Below are positions 9,006 through 17,437 of a DNA stretch of 64,000 bases, piece by piece. Position 1 is the stretch's first letter. Each line of letters begins with the position of its first letter. The notes below the pieces were generated by a model. It made no database searches. It had not been told where the DNA came from and saw nothing but the letters and a program-made list of their open reading frames with translations. Source of the DNA: Streptomyces sp. DH5 (GTDB taxonomy: Bacteria; Actinomycetota; Actinomycetes; Streptomycetales; Streptomycetaceae); assembly GCF_020873915.1 (NCBI RefSeq), contig NZ_JAHWGP010000017.1:62001-126000 (forward strand). The letters run 5' to 3'. A program made the translations under genes and the position numbers.

Positions 9006-11831
9006 ATGACGACCGTGCACGAGGGCCGGGGCGGTGACCTGGTCCTGGGCGCGCTCGGAGCGCTGGGCACGCCGATCGACTGCTCCGGGTCCGGCCGGCT
9101 GGACCTGGAGGGGCCGCAGGTGCTGTGGCTGATCGCGTCCGGCGCGGTGGACCTGTTCGCGGTGGAGGCGGGGCAGGAGGGCCACTGGCACCATCTGGGC
9201 CGGCTGGAGGCCGGCTCCCTGGTGCTGGGCCCGCCGGCCGGCCCGGCGCACACCCTGGTGGCGCGTCCGCTGCGGGACTGCGTGGTGCACCGCGTCGGAC
9301 TGCGCGAGCTGTACCAGCCGGCCGGCACCCAGACCCGGTCGTACGACGAGTACGGCCATCCGCAGTACGTGCCGCCCACGACGAGCCCGCTGGAGTACGC
9401 TCTCGCGCTGGGCGTGGGCCGCGGCCTGGCGGTGCTGTTCCAGGCGCCGATGGCCACGGAGCGCGCCGCCGCGCCCGGCGACGACGACGTGTTCTGGATG
9501 CAGGTACCGCCGGGCAGCGTGCAGTACGGCTCGCGGTTCGGCGCGGAGGCGGCGGCCGACCTCCTGGTGGATCCGGCGCTGTGGCAGAGCATGGTCGACC
9601 AGCAGTACCGGCTGATGACCACACTGGACCGGTGGATCGAACAGCTGGAGCACTCCCACGAGGCACGGACCGCGGAGGGGATCAGGGCCGGTGAGGCGGT
9701 GCGTGCCCGGGCCGACCGGACGCTGCTCGCCGCCATCGGCGAGCGGTCGGGGCAGCGCGCGACGGCCGCCGACGCGGACGCCACGTACGCGGCCTGCGAG
9801 CTGGTGGCGCGCGCGGCGGGGATCGCCCTGGCCGCGCCCGCGCGGTCCCCCGTCGGCGCGGACCGTCTCGATCCGGTCGAGCGGATCGCCCTGGCCTCCC
9901 GTCTGCGGACCCGGGTGGTGCGGCTGCACGGCCGCTGGTGGCGGGACGACGTCGGCCCGCTGGTGGGTCACCGGGCGTTGTCGGGGGCACCGGTGGCGCT
10001 GCTGTGGCGACGCGGCGGCTATGTGGCGGTGCATCCCGCGACCGGCCGGGAGACGCCGGTCGAGAAGGCGAACGCCGAGGAGTTCGAGCCCCGTGCGGTG
10101 ATGTTCTACCGTCCGCTGCCCGAGCGGCGGCCGAGCCCACTGCGGCTGTTGCGGTTCTGCATGACCGGCACGCGCGGTGATCTGACCGCTCTGCTGCTGA
10201 GCGGTCTGGTGACCGTGGCGATCGGGGCGACGGTGCCGCTCGCGACCGGCAAGGTGCTCGGCGAGTTCGTGCCGAGGGCGCAGACCGGGCTGATCGTGCA
10301 GGTGTGTCTCGCGGTGATCATCGGCAGTGTGGTGGCCGCCGCCTTCACGCTGCTGCAGAACCTCACCCTGCTGCGGCTGGAGGGCCGGGTGGAGGCCACC
10401 CTCCAGCCCGCAGTCTGGGACCGGCTGCTGCGGCTGCCGACCCGTTTCTTCACGGAGCGGTCCACCGGTGAGCTGGCGAGCGCGGCCATGGGCATCAGCG
10501 CGATCCGCCGGCTGCTGGCCGGGGTCGGCCCCACGGTGGCCCAGGCGGTCACCGTCGGGGCGGTGAACCTGGGGGTGCTGCTGTGGTTCAGCGTGCCGCT
10601 GGCGCTGGCCGCGATCGGGATGCTGGTCGTCGTCGCGGGCGTGTTCCTGGGGCTCGGGCTGTGGCAGGTGCGCTGGCAGCGCCGCCTGGTGGTCCTCACC
10701 AACAAGCTGAACAACCAGGCATTCCAGACCCTGCGCGGGCTGCCGAAGCTGCGGGTCGCGGCGGCGGAGAACTACGCGTACGCCGCCTGGGCGTCGGAGT
10801 TCGCCCGCAGCCGGGAACTGCAGCAGAGGGCCGGCCGGATCAAGAACCTGACGGCCGTGCTCGGCGCGGTGTACCTGCCGCTGTGCACGCTGGCGATGTT
10901 CATGCTGCTGGCGGGTCCCGCCCGGGGGTCGATGACGGCGGCGGAGTTCCTCACCTTCAACACGTCGGTGACGATGGTGCTGACCTCGGTCACCCAGCTG
11001 ACGGGAGCGTTCGTCTCGGGGGTCGCCGCGCTGCCGCTGTTCGAGCAGATCAGGCCGGTGCTGGACGCCACGCCCGAGGTGCGCGCGGCGAGCACCCGGC
11101 CGGGCTCGCTGACCGGGGCGGTCGAGGCGCGCCGGCTGTCGTTCCGCTACTCCGACGACGGCCCGCTGGTGCTGGACGACGTGTCCTTCGAGGCGCGCCC
11201 CGGCGAGTTCGTGGCGGTCGTGGGTCCCAGCGGCTGCGGCAAGTCCACGCTGCTGCGGCTGCTCATCGGCTTCGACCGGCCGGTGTCCGGCAGCGTCCTC
11301 TACGACGGGCAGGACCTGGCCGCCCTCGACCAGTCGGCGGTGCGCCGGCAGTGCGGTGTGGTGCTCCAGCACGCGCAGCCGTTCACCGGATCCGTCCTCG
11401 ACGTGATCTGCGGGGCCGAACCGTACACGCCGGAGGAGGCGATGGCGGCTGCGGAGATGGCGGGGCTGGCCGAGGACATCCGGCGGATGCCGATGGGGCT
11501 GCACACCATCGTCTCGGGCAGCGGCGCGGTCTCCGGCGGGCAGCGGCAGCGGCTGATGATCGCCCAGGCGCTGATCCGCCGGCCGCGCATCCTCTTCTTC
11601 GACGAGGCGACCAGTGCCCTGGACAACGCGACACAGCGCACGGTGATCGAGAGCACCCAGGCCCTGGAGGCGACCCGGATCGTCATCGCGCACCGGCTGT
11701 CGACGGTCCTGGACGCGGACCGGGTGGTGGTGATGGAGGGCGGCAAGGTGGTCCAGCAGGGGCCGCCCGCGCGGTTGCTGGCCGACACCGGCGGACGGCT
11801 GCACGAGCTGGTGCGGCGTCAGCTGGCGTGA
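9006..11831 (+). CDS. Second ABC exporter subunit of the NHLM-type system (no peptidase)
   Basis: 941 aa. The N-terminal third (about 1-370) has no C39 motif and looks like the cyclic-nucleotide-binding-like/regulatory region of NHLM bacteriocin ABC proteins (residues about 15-120 read like a cupin/cNMP fold). An ABC transmembrane domain follows (about 395-680), then an ATPase with GPSGCGKST, VSGGQRQR and ILFFDEATSALD. With the preceding exporter it likely forms a heterodimer. ATG start 2 bases after the previous stop, behind the GGGAGCGATG context. The whole block 5979-11831 reads as one operon. I saw no maturation enzyme within it. Confidence 0.9.
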   Translation: MTTVHEGRGGDLVLGALGALGTPIDCSGSGRLDLEGPQVLWLIASGAVDLFAVEAGQEGHWHHLGRLEAGSLVLGPPAGPAHTLVARPLRDCVVHRVGLRELYQPAGTQTRSYDEYGHPQYVPPTTSPLEYALALGVGRGLAVLFQAPMATERAAAPGDDDVFWMQVPPGSVQYGSRFGAEAAADLLVDPALWQSMVDQQYRLMTTLDRWIEQLEHSHEARTAEGIRAGEAVRARADRTLLAAIGERSGQRATAADADATYAACELVARAAGIALAAPARSPVGADRLDPVERIALASRLRTRVVRLHGRWWRDDVGPLVGHRALSGAPVALLWRRGGYVAVHPATGRETPVEKANAEEFEPRAVMFYRPLPERRPSPLRLLRFCMTGTRGDLTALLLSGLVTVAIGATVPLATGKVLGEFVPRAQTGLIVQVCLAVIIGSVVAAAFTLLQNLTLLRLEGRVEATLQPAVWDRLLRLPTRFFTERSTGELASAAMGISAIRRLLAGVGPTVAQAVTVGAVNLGVLLWFSVPLALAAIGMLVVVAGVFLGLGLWQVRWQRRLVVLTNKLNNQAFQTLRGLPKLRVAAAENYAYAAWASEFARSRELQQRAGRIKNLTAVLGAVYLPLCTLAMFMLLAGPARGSMTAAEFLTFNTSVTMVLTSVTQLTGAFVSGVAALPLFEQIRPVLDATPEVRAASTRPGSLTGAVEARRLSFRYSDDGPLVLDDVSFEARPGEFVAVVGPSGCGKSTLLRLLIGFDRPVSGSVLYDGQDLAALDQSAVRRQCGVVLQHAQPFTGSVLDVICGAEPYTPEEAMAAAEMAGLAEDIRRMPMGLHTIVSGSGAVSGGQRQRLMIAQALIRRPRILFFDEATSALDNATQRTVIESTQALEATRIVIAHRLSTVLDADRVVVMEGGKVVQQGPPARLLADTGGRLHELVRRQLA

Positions 11832-11919
11832 GCCGCCGGGGCGTCCTGGCGTGGCGGGTCTTCGACCTCCGTACCGGGCCGTCCCGTTGACCGGCCCGGT
11901 AAATGGGTACCCACGGGCC

Positions 11920-12930
11920 ATGCGGACCAGCGTGGTGGATGTGGGATCGAAGACCGTCAGACTCGTCGTGTCGGACACGGAGGGCGGCGCTCCGCTTCCG
12001 GTGCACACGTCCAAGTGGCGGCTCAGACTGTCCGAACAGGTCACACCGGGCGGACCGGTGCCGGAGCGGGCGGTGGAGGACCTGGTGGAGGCCGTGGCCG
12101 CCGCGGACCGGGCCGCCGCCCGGTGGGGGGCGGCCGGCCCGCTGGCGTTCGCGACGGCCGTGGTGCGCGGCGCCCCGAACCGGCCGGAGGTGCTGCGCGC
12201 GGTCCGGGAGCGGACGGGCGTGGAACTGTGCACCCTCCCGGGCGAGGTCGAGGCGGAGCTCACCTTCCTCGCGGCGCGCCGCTGGATGGGCTGGCGGTGC
12301 GGGCCCCTGGCGATGCTGGACATCGGCGGAGGGTCGATGGAGGTCGCCTTCGGGCGTGGCCGGCTGCCCGACTTCGCGGCGTCGCTGCCGCTCGGGGCGG
12401 CCCGGCTGACCCACGAGTACTTCGAGGAGGAGGACCCGCCCGCCCCGGAGCGGGTGCGGGCCCTGCGTCGCCGCGTGCGCCACCAGCTGCGTGACGTGGC
12501 GGCCCGGATCCGCTGGGAGGGACCCCGTACGGCGGTCGCCACCTCCCGGACCTTCCAGCAGCTGGGGCGTCTGTGCGGGGCCGCGCCCGGACGGCACGGG
12601 CCGTTCGTGGAGCGGGAGCTGCGCAGCTCCGATCTGCGGGTGGCGATCGACCAGCTGGCCGCCCTGCCGGCCGTCGACCGCGCCCGGCTGCCCGGCATCT
12701 CGGCGCCGCGCTCCGTGCAGAGCCTGGCGGGCGCGGTGGTGGCGCACACGACGATGAAACTGACCGGGCTGCGGACGGTGACGATCTGCCCGTGGGCATT
12801 GCGGGAGGGGGTGCTGCTGCGGCATGTGGAGGACGGACCGTCGTGGTGGGCGGAGATCACCCGCCTCAACGAGAAGGAGGCGGCGGGCGCCGGCCCCGTA
12901 CCCCTCCGCGTCGCCACCGCCCCCGCCTGA
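11920..12930 (+). CDS. Ppx/GppA family phosphatase
   Basis: 336 aa, an ASKHA-fold protein with the phosphate-1 motif VVDVGSKTVRLVV at the N-terminus, a catalytic-site Glu in PGEVEAEL (about residues 107-114) and the phosphate-2 motif DIGGGSMEV (about 134-142). Members hydrolyse polyphosphate or pppGpp. The length matches the short actinobacterial two-domain forms without the C-terminal HD domain. The usual Ser-Asn of the first motif (DxGSNS) is Ser-Lys here, seen in part of the actinobacterial family. The ATG at 11920 is chosen because the first beta strand begins directly after it. Confidence 0.88.
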   Translation: MRTSVVDVGSKTVRLVVSDTEGGAPLPVHTSKWRLRLSEQVTPGGPVPERAVEDLVEAVAAADRAAARWGAAGPLAFATAVVRGAPNRPEVLRAVRERTGVELCTLPGEVEAELTFLAARRWMGWRCGPLAMLDIGGGSMEVAFGRGRLPDFAASLPLGAARLTHEYFEEEDPPAPERVRALRRRVRHQLRDVAARIRWEGPRTAVATSRTFQQLGRLCGAAPGRHGPFVERELRSSDLRVAIDQLAALPAVDRARLPGISAPRSVQSLAGAVVAHTTMKLTGLRTVTICPWALREGVLLRHVEDGPSWWAEITRLNEKEAAGAGPVPLRVATAPA

Positions 12931-12933
12931 TCC

Positions 12934-12969
12934 ATGTCCATTCCGATGTCCACTCCGATGTCCACGACG
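12934..12969 (+). repeat. Three tandem 12-bp units each starting with ATG
   Basis: ATGTCCATTCCG, ATGTCCACTCCG and ATGTCCACGACG follow each other directly, so three in-frame Met codons precede the more likely GTG start at 12982. A ribosome binding site lies after the repeat, not before it. Confidence 0.8.
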
Positions 12970-12981
12970 AAGGGAGACCCC

Positions 12982-13161
12982 GTGTCCGAGCGGAACGACC
13001 GCGAGAAGCCCGAGACGGCCGCCGAGGAGGTGCTGCACGAGGTCGGGGAGGCCGGACGCCGTACCCGGGACTCCGGCGGGGACCGTCACCACCGGGGCGA
13101 GGCGGGGGACGCCCTCACGCCGAGCTCCGAGGCGCAGGAGGAGTCGCGGGGCGACCGCTGA
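12982..13161 (+). CDS. Small hydrophilic hypothetical protein
   Basis: 59 aa from a GTG behind AAGGGAG. The in-frame ATGs at 12934, 12946 and 12958 would lengthen it by up to 16 residues but lack a ribosome binding site. It is highly charged (Glu, Arg, Asp), with no Cys, membrane segment or known motif, and looks disordered. Similar short acidic proteins are common in Streptomyces. It sits 51 bases after the Ppx gene in the same direction and could be co-transcribed. Confidence 0.6.
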   Translation: MSERNDREKPETAAEEVLHEVGEAGRRTRDSGGDRHHRGEAGDALTPSSEAQEESRGDR

Positions 13162-13196
13162 GCCCGCGCCGCGGATCAGGGCGAGGGGGCCGCGCC

Positions 13197-13805
13197 CTAC
13201 TGCGGGGGCGGACCGAGCGGGCTGGCCTCCAGGGCGCGGGCCACGCCCAGCAGGTTGGCCGCCATGGCGCGGCCGGTCTTGCGGGACCAGTCGTGACCGC
13301 GGCCGCCCTCGAGGAAGCTCGGTCCGGGGCCGGGGCCCTGGTTCCAGTAGGTCCACGCCTGACCGGGGATGGTGTAGCCGATGTCCTGGAGGCCGCCGGT
13401 GACCTCGCTGATGACGTGGTGGGCGCCGTCCTCGTTGCCGGTGACGACCACGCCCGCGACCCTGTTGTAGGCGACCGGGCGGCCGGCGTCGTCCGTCTCG
13501 GACATCATGCCGTCCATGCGTTCCAGGACGCGCTTGCTCACCGACGAGGGCTGGCCGAGCCAGGTCGGGGTGGCGATGACCAGGATCCGCGCGGCGAGGA
13601 TCTTCTCGTGCACGTCCGGCCAGTCGTCGCCCTCATGCACGGCCTCGCTGACCACGCCCGGTGCGATGTCCAGGTCCACCGCGCGGACGACGTCGACCTG
13701 CACGCCGTCCTTCTCCAGCTGCTCCGTGACCGTGCGGAAGAGCGCCTCGGTGTTGGAGGTCTCCGGTGACTTCTTGAGGGTGCAGTTGATCACTAGTGCC
13801 TTCAT
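13197..13805 (-). CDS. NADPH-dependent FMN reductase / flavodoxin-fold oxidoreductase
   Basis: 202 aa starting MKALVINCTLKKSPETSNT, the FMN phosphate-binding loop of the NADPH-dependent FMN reductase family. A second flavin-contacting segment reads ATPTWLGQPSSV (about 83-94), and a third is TGNEDGAHH. The enzymes reduce FMN, quinones or azo compounds at the expense of NAD(P)H in the cytoplasm. The ATG at 13805 is preferred to the upstream in-frame start since the fold begins immediately. It converges on the small hypothetical gene and is divergent from the diiron gene at 13886. Confidence 0.85.
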   Translation of the reverse strand: MKALVINCTLKKSPETSNTEALFRTVTEQLEKDGVQVDVVRAVDLDIAPGVVSEAVHEGDDWPDVHEKILAARILVIATPTWLGQPSSVSKRVLERMDGMMSETDDAGRPVAYNRVAGVVVTGNEDGAHHVISEVTGGLQDIGYTIPGQAWTYWNQGPGPGPSFLEGGRGHDWSRKTGRAMAANLLGVARALEASPLGPPPQ

Positions 13806-13885
13806 GCCGACATGGAGTACCCCGTGGACGGCCCGCTGCCACACGGGCAGGGGTTTCCGTGCGCCGTCCGGGTACCCGTCGGACC

Positions 13886-14908
13886 ATGGAAGACCTCCGA
13901 GACGAACCCCTGCTGCCCGCGCCGCGCGGCCCCGTGAGCAGCGCCGTTCAGGACCATCTGCGCGCCGTCGGCCCGTTGCCCTCCGAGAAGGACGTCGACG
14001 CGGCCCCGGTGTACGGCGACGACCTCCAGCTCGCCCTGTACCTCTGCTACGAACTGCACTACCGGGGGTTCGCGGGCGTCGCCCCCGACCTGGAATGGGA
14101 TCCCGAGCTGCTGCGCACCCGTGCCGCGCTGGAGCGGCGCTTCCTCGGCGCGCTCCGCGCGGACGCCCGGCGGCACGACACCGTCGACGACGCGCTCGCC
14201 GGGATCCTCGTGGAGCCGGTCGACGGCACCGGGGTCAGTCACTTCCTGCGCGACAAGGGCGAGCTGTGGCACCTGCGCGAGTACGCCGCCCTGCGGTCGC
14301 TCTACCACCTCAAGGAGGCCGACCCGCACGCCTGGGTGCTGCCCCGGCTGCGGGGGCGCGCCAAGGCGGGGATGGCGGCCGTCGAGTTCGACGAGTACGG
14401 GGGCGGCCGGGCCGACCGTGTACACGCCCGGCTGTTCGCCGACCTGATGACCGACCTGGGCCTGGACACGACGTACGGCCGGTACCTGGACGCCGCCCGC
14501 GCCGAGCTTCTCGTGGTGGTGAACCTGATGTCGCTCTTCGGCCTGCACCGCTCCCTCAGGGGTGCTCTGGTGGGCCATTTCGCCACGGTCGAGATCACCT
14601 CCTCCCCGGGCTCGCGGCGGCTCGCGGAGGCGATGCGGCGGACGGGCGCGGGGCCGGCTGCCGAGCACTTCTACGACGAGCACGTGGAGGCGGACGCGGT
14701 GCACGAGCAGGTGGTGCGCCACGACGTCATCGGCGGACTGCTGGAGGACGAGCCGTACCTGGCCGGCGACATCGCCTTCGGTGTGGACGCGACGGTGTTC
14801 ACCGAGGACCTGCTCGGTGACGCCCTGCTGGCCGACTGGCGGGCGGGCCGTTCCGGCCTGCGCGAACCCCTGGACCACGTGGATCAGAAGTCCACCCATA
14901 CCTCCTGA
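13886..14908 (+). CDS. Iron-containing redox enzyme (heme-oxygenase-like diiron fold)
   Basis: 340 aa with the layout of HDO/TenA-like 'iron-containing redox enzyme' proteins: ligand-type motifs EYGGGRADRVHARLF (about 172-186), and EHFYDEHVEADAVHE near 255-270, supply the Glu/His/Asp pattern of a diiron helix bundle. It is all-alpha and soluble. Some members oxidise amino-acid or fatty-acid derivatives with O2; the substrate is unknown here. It starts 80 bases from the divergent FMN reductase, a possible electron source (inference). Start ATG at 13886. Confidence 0.8.
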   Translation: MEDLRDEPLLPAPRGPVSSAVQDHLRAVGPLPSEKDVDAAPVYGDDLQLALYLCYELHYRGFAGVAPDLEWDPELLRTRAALERRFLGALRADARRHDTVDDALAGILVEPVDGTGVSHFLRDKGELWHLREYAALRSLYHLKEADPHAWVLPRLRGRAKAGMAAVEFDEYGGGRADRVHARLFADLMTDLGLDTTYGRYLDAARAELLVVVNLMSLFGLHRSLRGALVGHFATVEITSSPGSRRLAEAMRRTGAGPAAEHFYDEHVEADAVHEQVVRHDVIGGLLEDEPYLAGDIAFGVDATVFTEDLLGDALLADWRAGRSGLREPLDHVDQKSTHTS

Positions 14909-14930
14909 GCAAGGGGGTACTCGGCGGGCT

Positions 14931-15584
14931 GTGAAATCACTCGTACCACCGGGCGTGTACGCCCCTCAAGAGGACACCGAACTCCTTGCCGGGGCCCTGT
15001 TCGAGGAGCCTGTGGCGGCGGGCGCCGACGTGCTGGACGTGGGAACCGGGTCCGGTGCGCTGGCGGTGGCAGCCGCGCGGCGCGGCACCCGCGTGACCGC
15101 GGTCGACGTGTCGTGGCGGGCGGTGTGCGCGACGCGGATGAACGCGTTGCGGGCCGGTGTTCCCGTGCGGGTCCACCACGGGAACCTGTTCGATCCGGTG
15201 CGCGGACGGTCGTTCGACCTGATCCTCGCCAATCCCCCGTACGTGCCCGCGCCCGGCGGCCACAGGCTGCCGCGCGGCGCCGCCCGGGCCTGGGACGCCG
15301 GGGGCGACGGCCGACTGGTCCTGGACCGGATCTGCCGCGAGGCGCCGGGGCTGCTGCGGCCCGGCGGTGTGCTGCTGCTGGTGCAGTCCGCGCTCAGCGA
15401 CCCCGAGGCGACGCTCGGTCTGCTGCGGGCGGCAGGGATGAAGGCCGCGGTGACACGGCGCCGGCGTATCGCCTTCGGGCCGGTGCTCCAGGAGCGGGAG
15501 AAATGGCTGCGCGCGCGAGGGCTGCTGCCCCCGGCGGAGAACGAGGAAGAGCTGGTGGTCGTCCGTGCCGAACTCCCCGTCTGA
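14931..15584 (+). CDS. HemK-type SAM-dependent methyltransferase
   Basis: 217 aa, Rossmann methyltransferase with DVGTGSGALAVAAA (SAM loop, about residues 41-54) and the catalytic NPPYVP motif (about 100-105) that marks N5-glutamine or amino-group methyltransferases of the PrmC/HemK2 class. It lacks the N-terminal helical domain of PrmC, like the eukaryal/archaeal HemK2 form. Its substrate is unknown. GTG start 22 bases after the diiron gene; the next gene overlaps its 3' end by 20 bases, so the three genes are likely one transcript. Confidence 0.85.
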   Translation: MKSLVPPGVYAPQEDTELLAGALFEEPVAAGADVLDVGTGSGALAVAAARRGTRVTAVDVSWRAVCATRMNALRAGVPVRVHHGNLFDPVRGRSFDLILANPPYVPAPGGHRLPRGAARAWDAGGDGRLVLDRICREAPGLLRPGGVLLLVQSALSDPEATLGLLRAAGMKAAVTRRRRIAFGPVLQEREKWLRARGLLPPAENEEELVVVRAELPV

Positions 15585-15762
15585 CGCCCCGCGGCGGGTC
15601 ACCGTGCAGCGCAAGGGGCCGCTGCTGCTGGAAGGCCCGGTGGAGGTGGAGCTGGAGGACGGCACGGTCGTCTCCTCCGACCGCTTCCGGGTGGCCCTGT
15701 GCACCTGTCGCCGCAGCCGCCGCTACCCGTGGTGCGACACCAGCCACCGCGACCGGGCGTGA
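15565..15762 (+). CDS. CDGSH-type iron-sulfur domain protein
   Basis: 65 aa. The C-terminal half carries the 2Fe-2S ligand set of CDGSH (mitoNEET-like) proteins: C-x-C then C and H, read as CTCRRSRRYPWCDTSH at about 47-62. The central Gly of CDGSH is replaced (CDTSH). Preceding residues form the usual small beta segment (GPLLLEGPVEVELEDG). Role: small soluble electron or cluster carrier. Its GTG start lies 20 bases inside the methyltransferase gene in another frame, so the two are translationally linked. It may serve the diiron protein upstream (inference). Confidence 0.85.
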   Translation: MPNSPSDAPRRVTVQRKGPLLLEGPVEVELEDGTVVSSDRFRVALCTCRRSRRYPWCDTSHRDRA

Positions 15763-15781
15763 GCCGCGGCCCGTGAGCTCC

Positions 15782-15820
15782 GGAGGCCGGCGGGCGGCCC
15801 CACTCCGCCCGCCGGCCTCC
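15782..15820. terminator. Perfect 16-bp hairpin, bidirectional terminator
   Basis: 15782-15797 (GGAGGCCGGCGGGCGG) pairs perfectly with 15805-15820 around a 7-base loop. It lies between the convergent CDGSH gene (ends 15762) and the SSI gene (ends 15908), the expected place for a shared terminator. Confidence 0.85.
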
Positions 15821-15907
15821 TTCCGCGAGATCGCACGTTCCGCGTGGGGCTCGCACTCCCCAAATCTGCGGGCCGCCGCGCGGTCACGGGAACCGTGCGA
15901 TCCCGGT

Positions 15908-16342
15908 CTAGAACGCGAAGACGCTCGATCCGTGAGCGTTCATCACGCACGCGTTGGGAAAGATCCGTTCGTACGAGACGCGCTGCCCCTGCCACACGCC
16001 GTCGACGGTGACGAGCACCGGGTCGTACTGCTGGGTGCAGAAGACGCCTTCCCGCATCGTCAGCGCGTCGAAGTCGCCGCTGACGTGGTTGAGGTCCGCG
16101 CAGGCCGAAGCCGCGGCCGGGTGGGTTCCCGAAGGGCCGGGGGCGCAGGTCAGGGTGACCGCGCGTTCCGGCGTGACGGTCGCCACGCTGTCACCGTGAC
16201 CCACGGTGAGCACCAGGGCCGAGGGGGCGTAGAGCGCGGACGGGGCATCTCCCTGACCGGCCAGCGCGACCCCGGACAGGGGTGCGCCGACGGCTGCGGC
16301 CGTGAGGCCGAGAATGGTGGCCCAGCGCGCGGTGTTCCGCAT
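15908..16342 (-). CDS. Subtilisin inhibitor (SSI family) protease inhibitor, secreted
   Basis: 144 aa, the standard SSI precursor length. Residues 1-28 are a signal peptide ([19 protein letters not shown]). The SSI signature is intact: Cys66, PSGTHP, Cys81 (CADL), then Cys102 and Cys132, giving the two family disulfides, and a C-terminus ending [10 protein letters not shown]. The reactive loop reads FCTQQYDPV (101-109), where classical SSI has CPMVYDP. P1 is thus Gln104 and P2 Thr instead of Pro. The second ATG (16342) is taken because GGAAGG lies 9 bases before it but directly abuts the first ATG at 16351. The product should inhibit an extracellular subtilisin- or trypsin-like protease. It need not target the S1 protease at 3801. 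Confidence 0.95.
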   Translation of the reverse strand: MRNTARWATILGLTAAAVGAPLSGVALAGQGDAPSALYAPSALVLTVGHGDSVATVTPERAVTLTCAPGPSGTHPAAASACADLNHVSGDFDALTMREGVFCTQQYDPVLVTVDGVWQGQRVSYERIFPNACVMNAHGSSVFAF

Positions 16343-16726
16343 TGTGTGCATCCTTCCGCTTCGTTTCGTCGGGTCGCCGGCTCGTGCTCGGTGGAGCCGT
16401 ACCGGCGTGCCGGAGTCTGCCGAGTCCGTGACGGAAACTCACATCGGATGTGCGGATTCAGGTAACATTGCGTGTTGAATCAGTGGCGTGAAGCGACAGC
16501 GTGCGCGGGGCTCGACCCGGTAATGGGGCGGCCGGCGCACATGCGAAGTGGCCAGCTGGCCGGATACCCCCTGCTCATTAATCGGCCTGAAACATTCCGA
16601 TTCCGCTCTCGGCGGACCGTTCCGTGACGTCTCGTGTTCACGAAAGCCGCGCGCGGTGGTCATCGCCCGGTCGCCCGCGCACCGGTGGAGGGAGGATCCC
16701 TTCCGCGGCGGACAACGGCGTTGTCA
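16343..16726. other. Intergenic promoter region with 13-bp palindrome
   Basis: 384 bases between the leftward SSI gene and the rightward hydrolase. It is AT-richer than its surroundings around 16430-16490. CACATC-G-GATGTG at 16440-16452 is a perfect palindrome about 100 bases upstream of the SSI start and may be an operator or promoter element. No gene is visible. Confidence 0.45.
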
Positions 16727-17437
16727 GTGCCCGTCGTCACGGTGCGGGCACGACTCGGATTCGTGATGGTGGCCGGTGCGTGGCTCGGGGCGTGGGCGTG
16801 GGACGAGGTGGCGGCCGGGCTGCGTGCGGCGGGCCACGAGACGCACCCCCTGACACTGTCCGGCCTCGCCGAGAAGCGGGACGTGCCGGCCGGGCGGCTG
16901 ACACACGTCCAGGACGTCGTGGACGAGGTGCGGCGTCTCGTCCCGCACGAGGTCGTCCTCGTGGGGCACAGCTGCTCCGGGATCCCGGTCGGCCAAGCCG
17001 CCGCGCGGGTCGGGGAGCGGCTGCGGCGGGTGGTGTTCGTCGACGCCGCCGTGCCGGTCGACGGGGAGTCGTTCCTCTCGGGCCGGCCCAGTGACCACGT
17101 CCGGCGGGCCGACGAGGGCTTCTGGCCTCCGGCAGGGGCGGACGACTACGCGGGCCAGGGACTGACGGCCGGTCAGGCAGCGCGCCTCGTCGGCGGGCCG
17201 ACCCCGCACCCCGGTGCCACGCTCACCGAACCGGCCGTCCTCGACCGGCCGGTCGCCGAGCTGCCGGCGACGTACGTCAAGTGCCTCCTCGACGGCGAGG
17301 AGCCCCCGCCCGCGGCGACCGGACCGCTGGGGAGCGGCCGCTGGGAGCTGGTGACCATGGACACCGGGCACTGGCCGATGTTCTCCCGGCCGAGGGAGCC
17401 GGCCCGGATCCTGCACGAGGCGGCGGCCGACCGCTGA
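16727..17437 (+). CDS. Alpha/beta hydrolase
   Basis: About 236 aa of the small esterase/hydroxynitrile-lyase-like type. The first strand and oxyanion region read FVMVAGAWLGAWAW. The nucleophile elbow is GHSCSG (Ser about residue 84), and the catalytic His is in DTGHWPM near the C-terminus. The start is uncertain: GTG 16727, GTG 16742 and ATG 16766 are all in frame, and no good ribosome binding site decides; the fold needs at least the FVMVAGAW strand, so 16766 is too short. Substrate unknown. It lies 86 bases ahead of the FMN-dependent oxidase gene in the same direction. Confidence 0.82.
   Translation: MPVVTVRARLGFVMVAGAWLGAWAWDEVAAGLRAAGHETHPLTLSGLAEKRDVPAGRLTHVQDVVDEVRRLVPHEVVLVGHSCSGIPVGQAAARVGERLRRVVFVDAAVPVDGESFLSGRPSDHVRRADEGFWPPAGADDYAGQGLTAGQAARLVGGPTPHPGATLTEPAVLDRPVAELPATYVKCLLDGEEPPPAATGPLGSGRWELVTMDTGHWPMFSRPREPARILHEAAADR

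Noticed and set aside
6674-9784. A 1036-codon frame opposite the C39-ABC exporter gene
   Set aside because: Antisense shadow of two clear ABC genes, with a composition dominated by His, Arg, Gly and Gln.
8991-12965. A 1324-codon minus-strand frame over the second ABC gene and Ppx gene
   Set aside because: Mirror frame of well-supported plus-strand genes; no motifs of its own.
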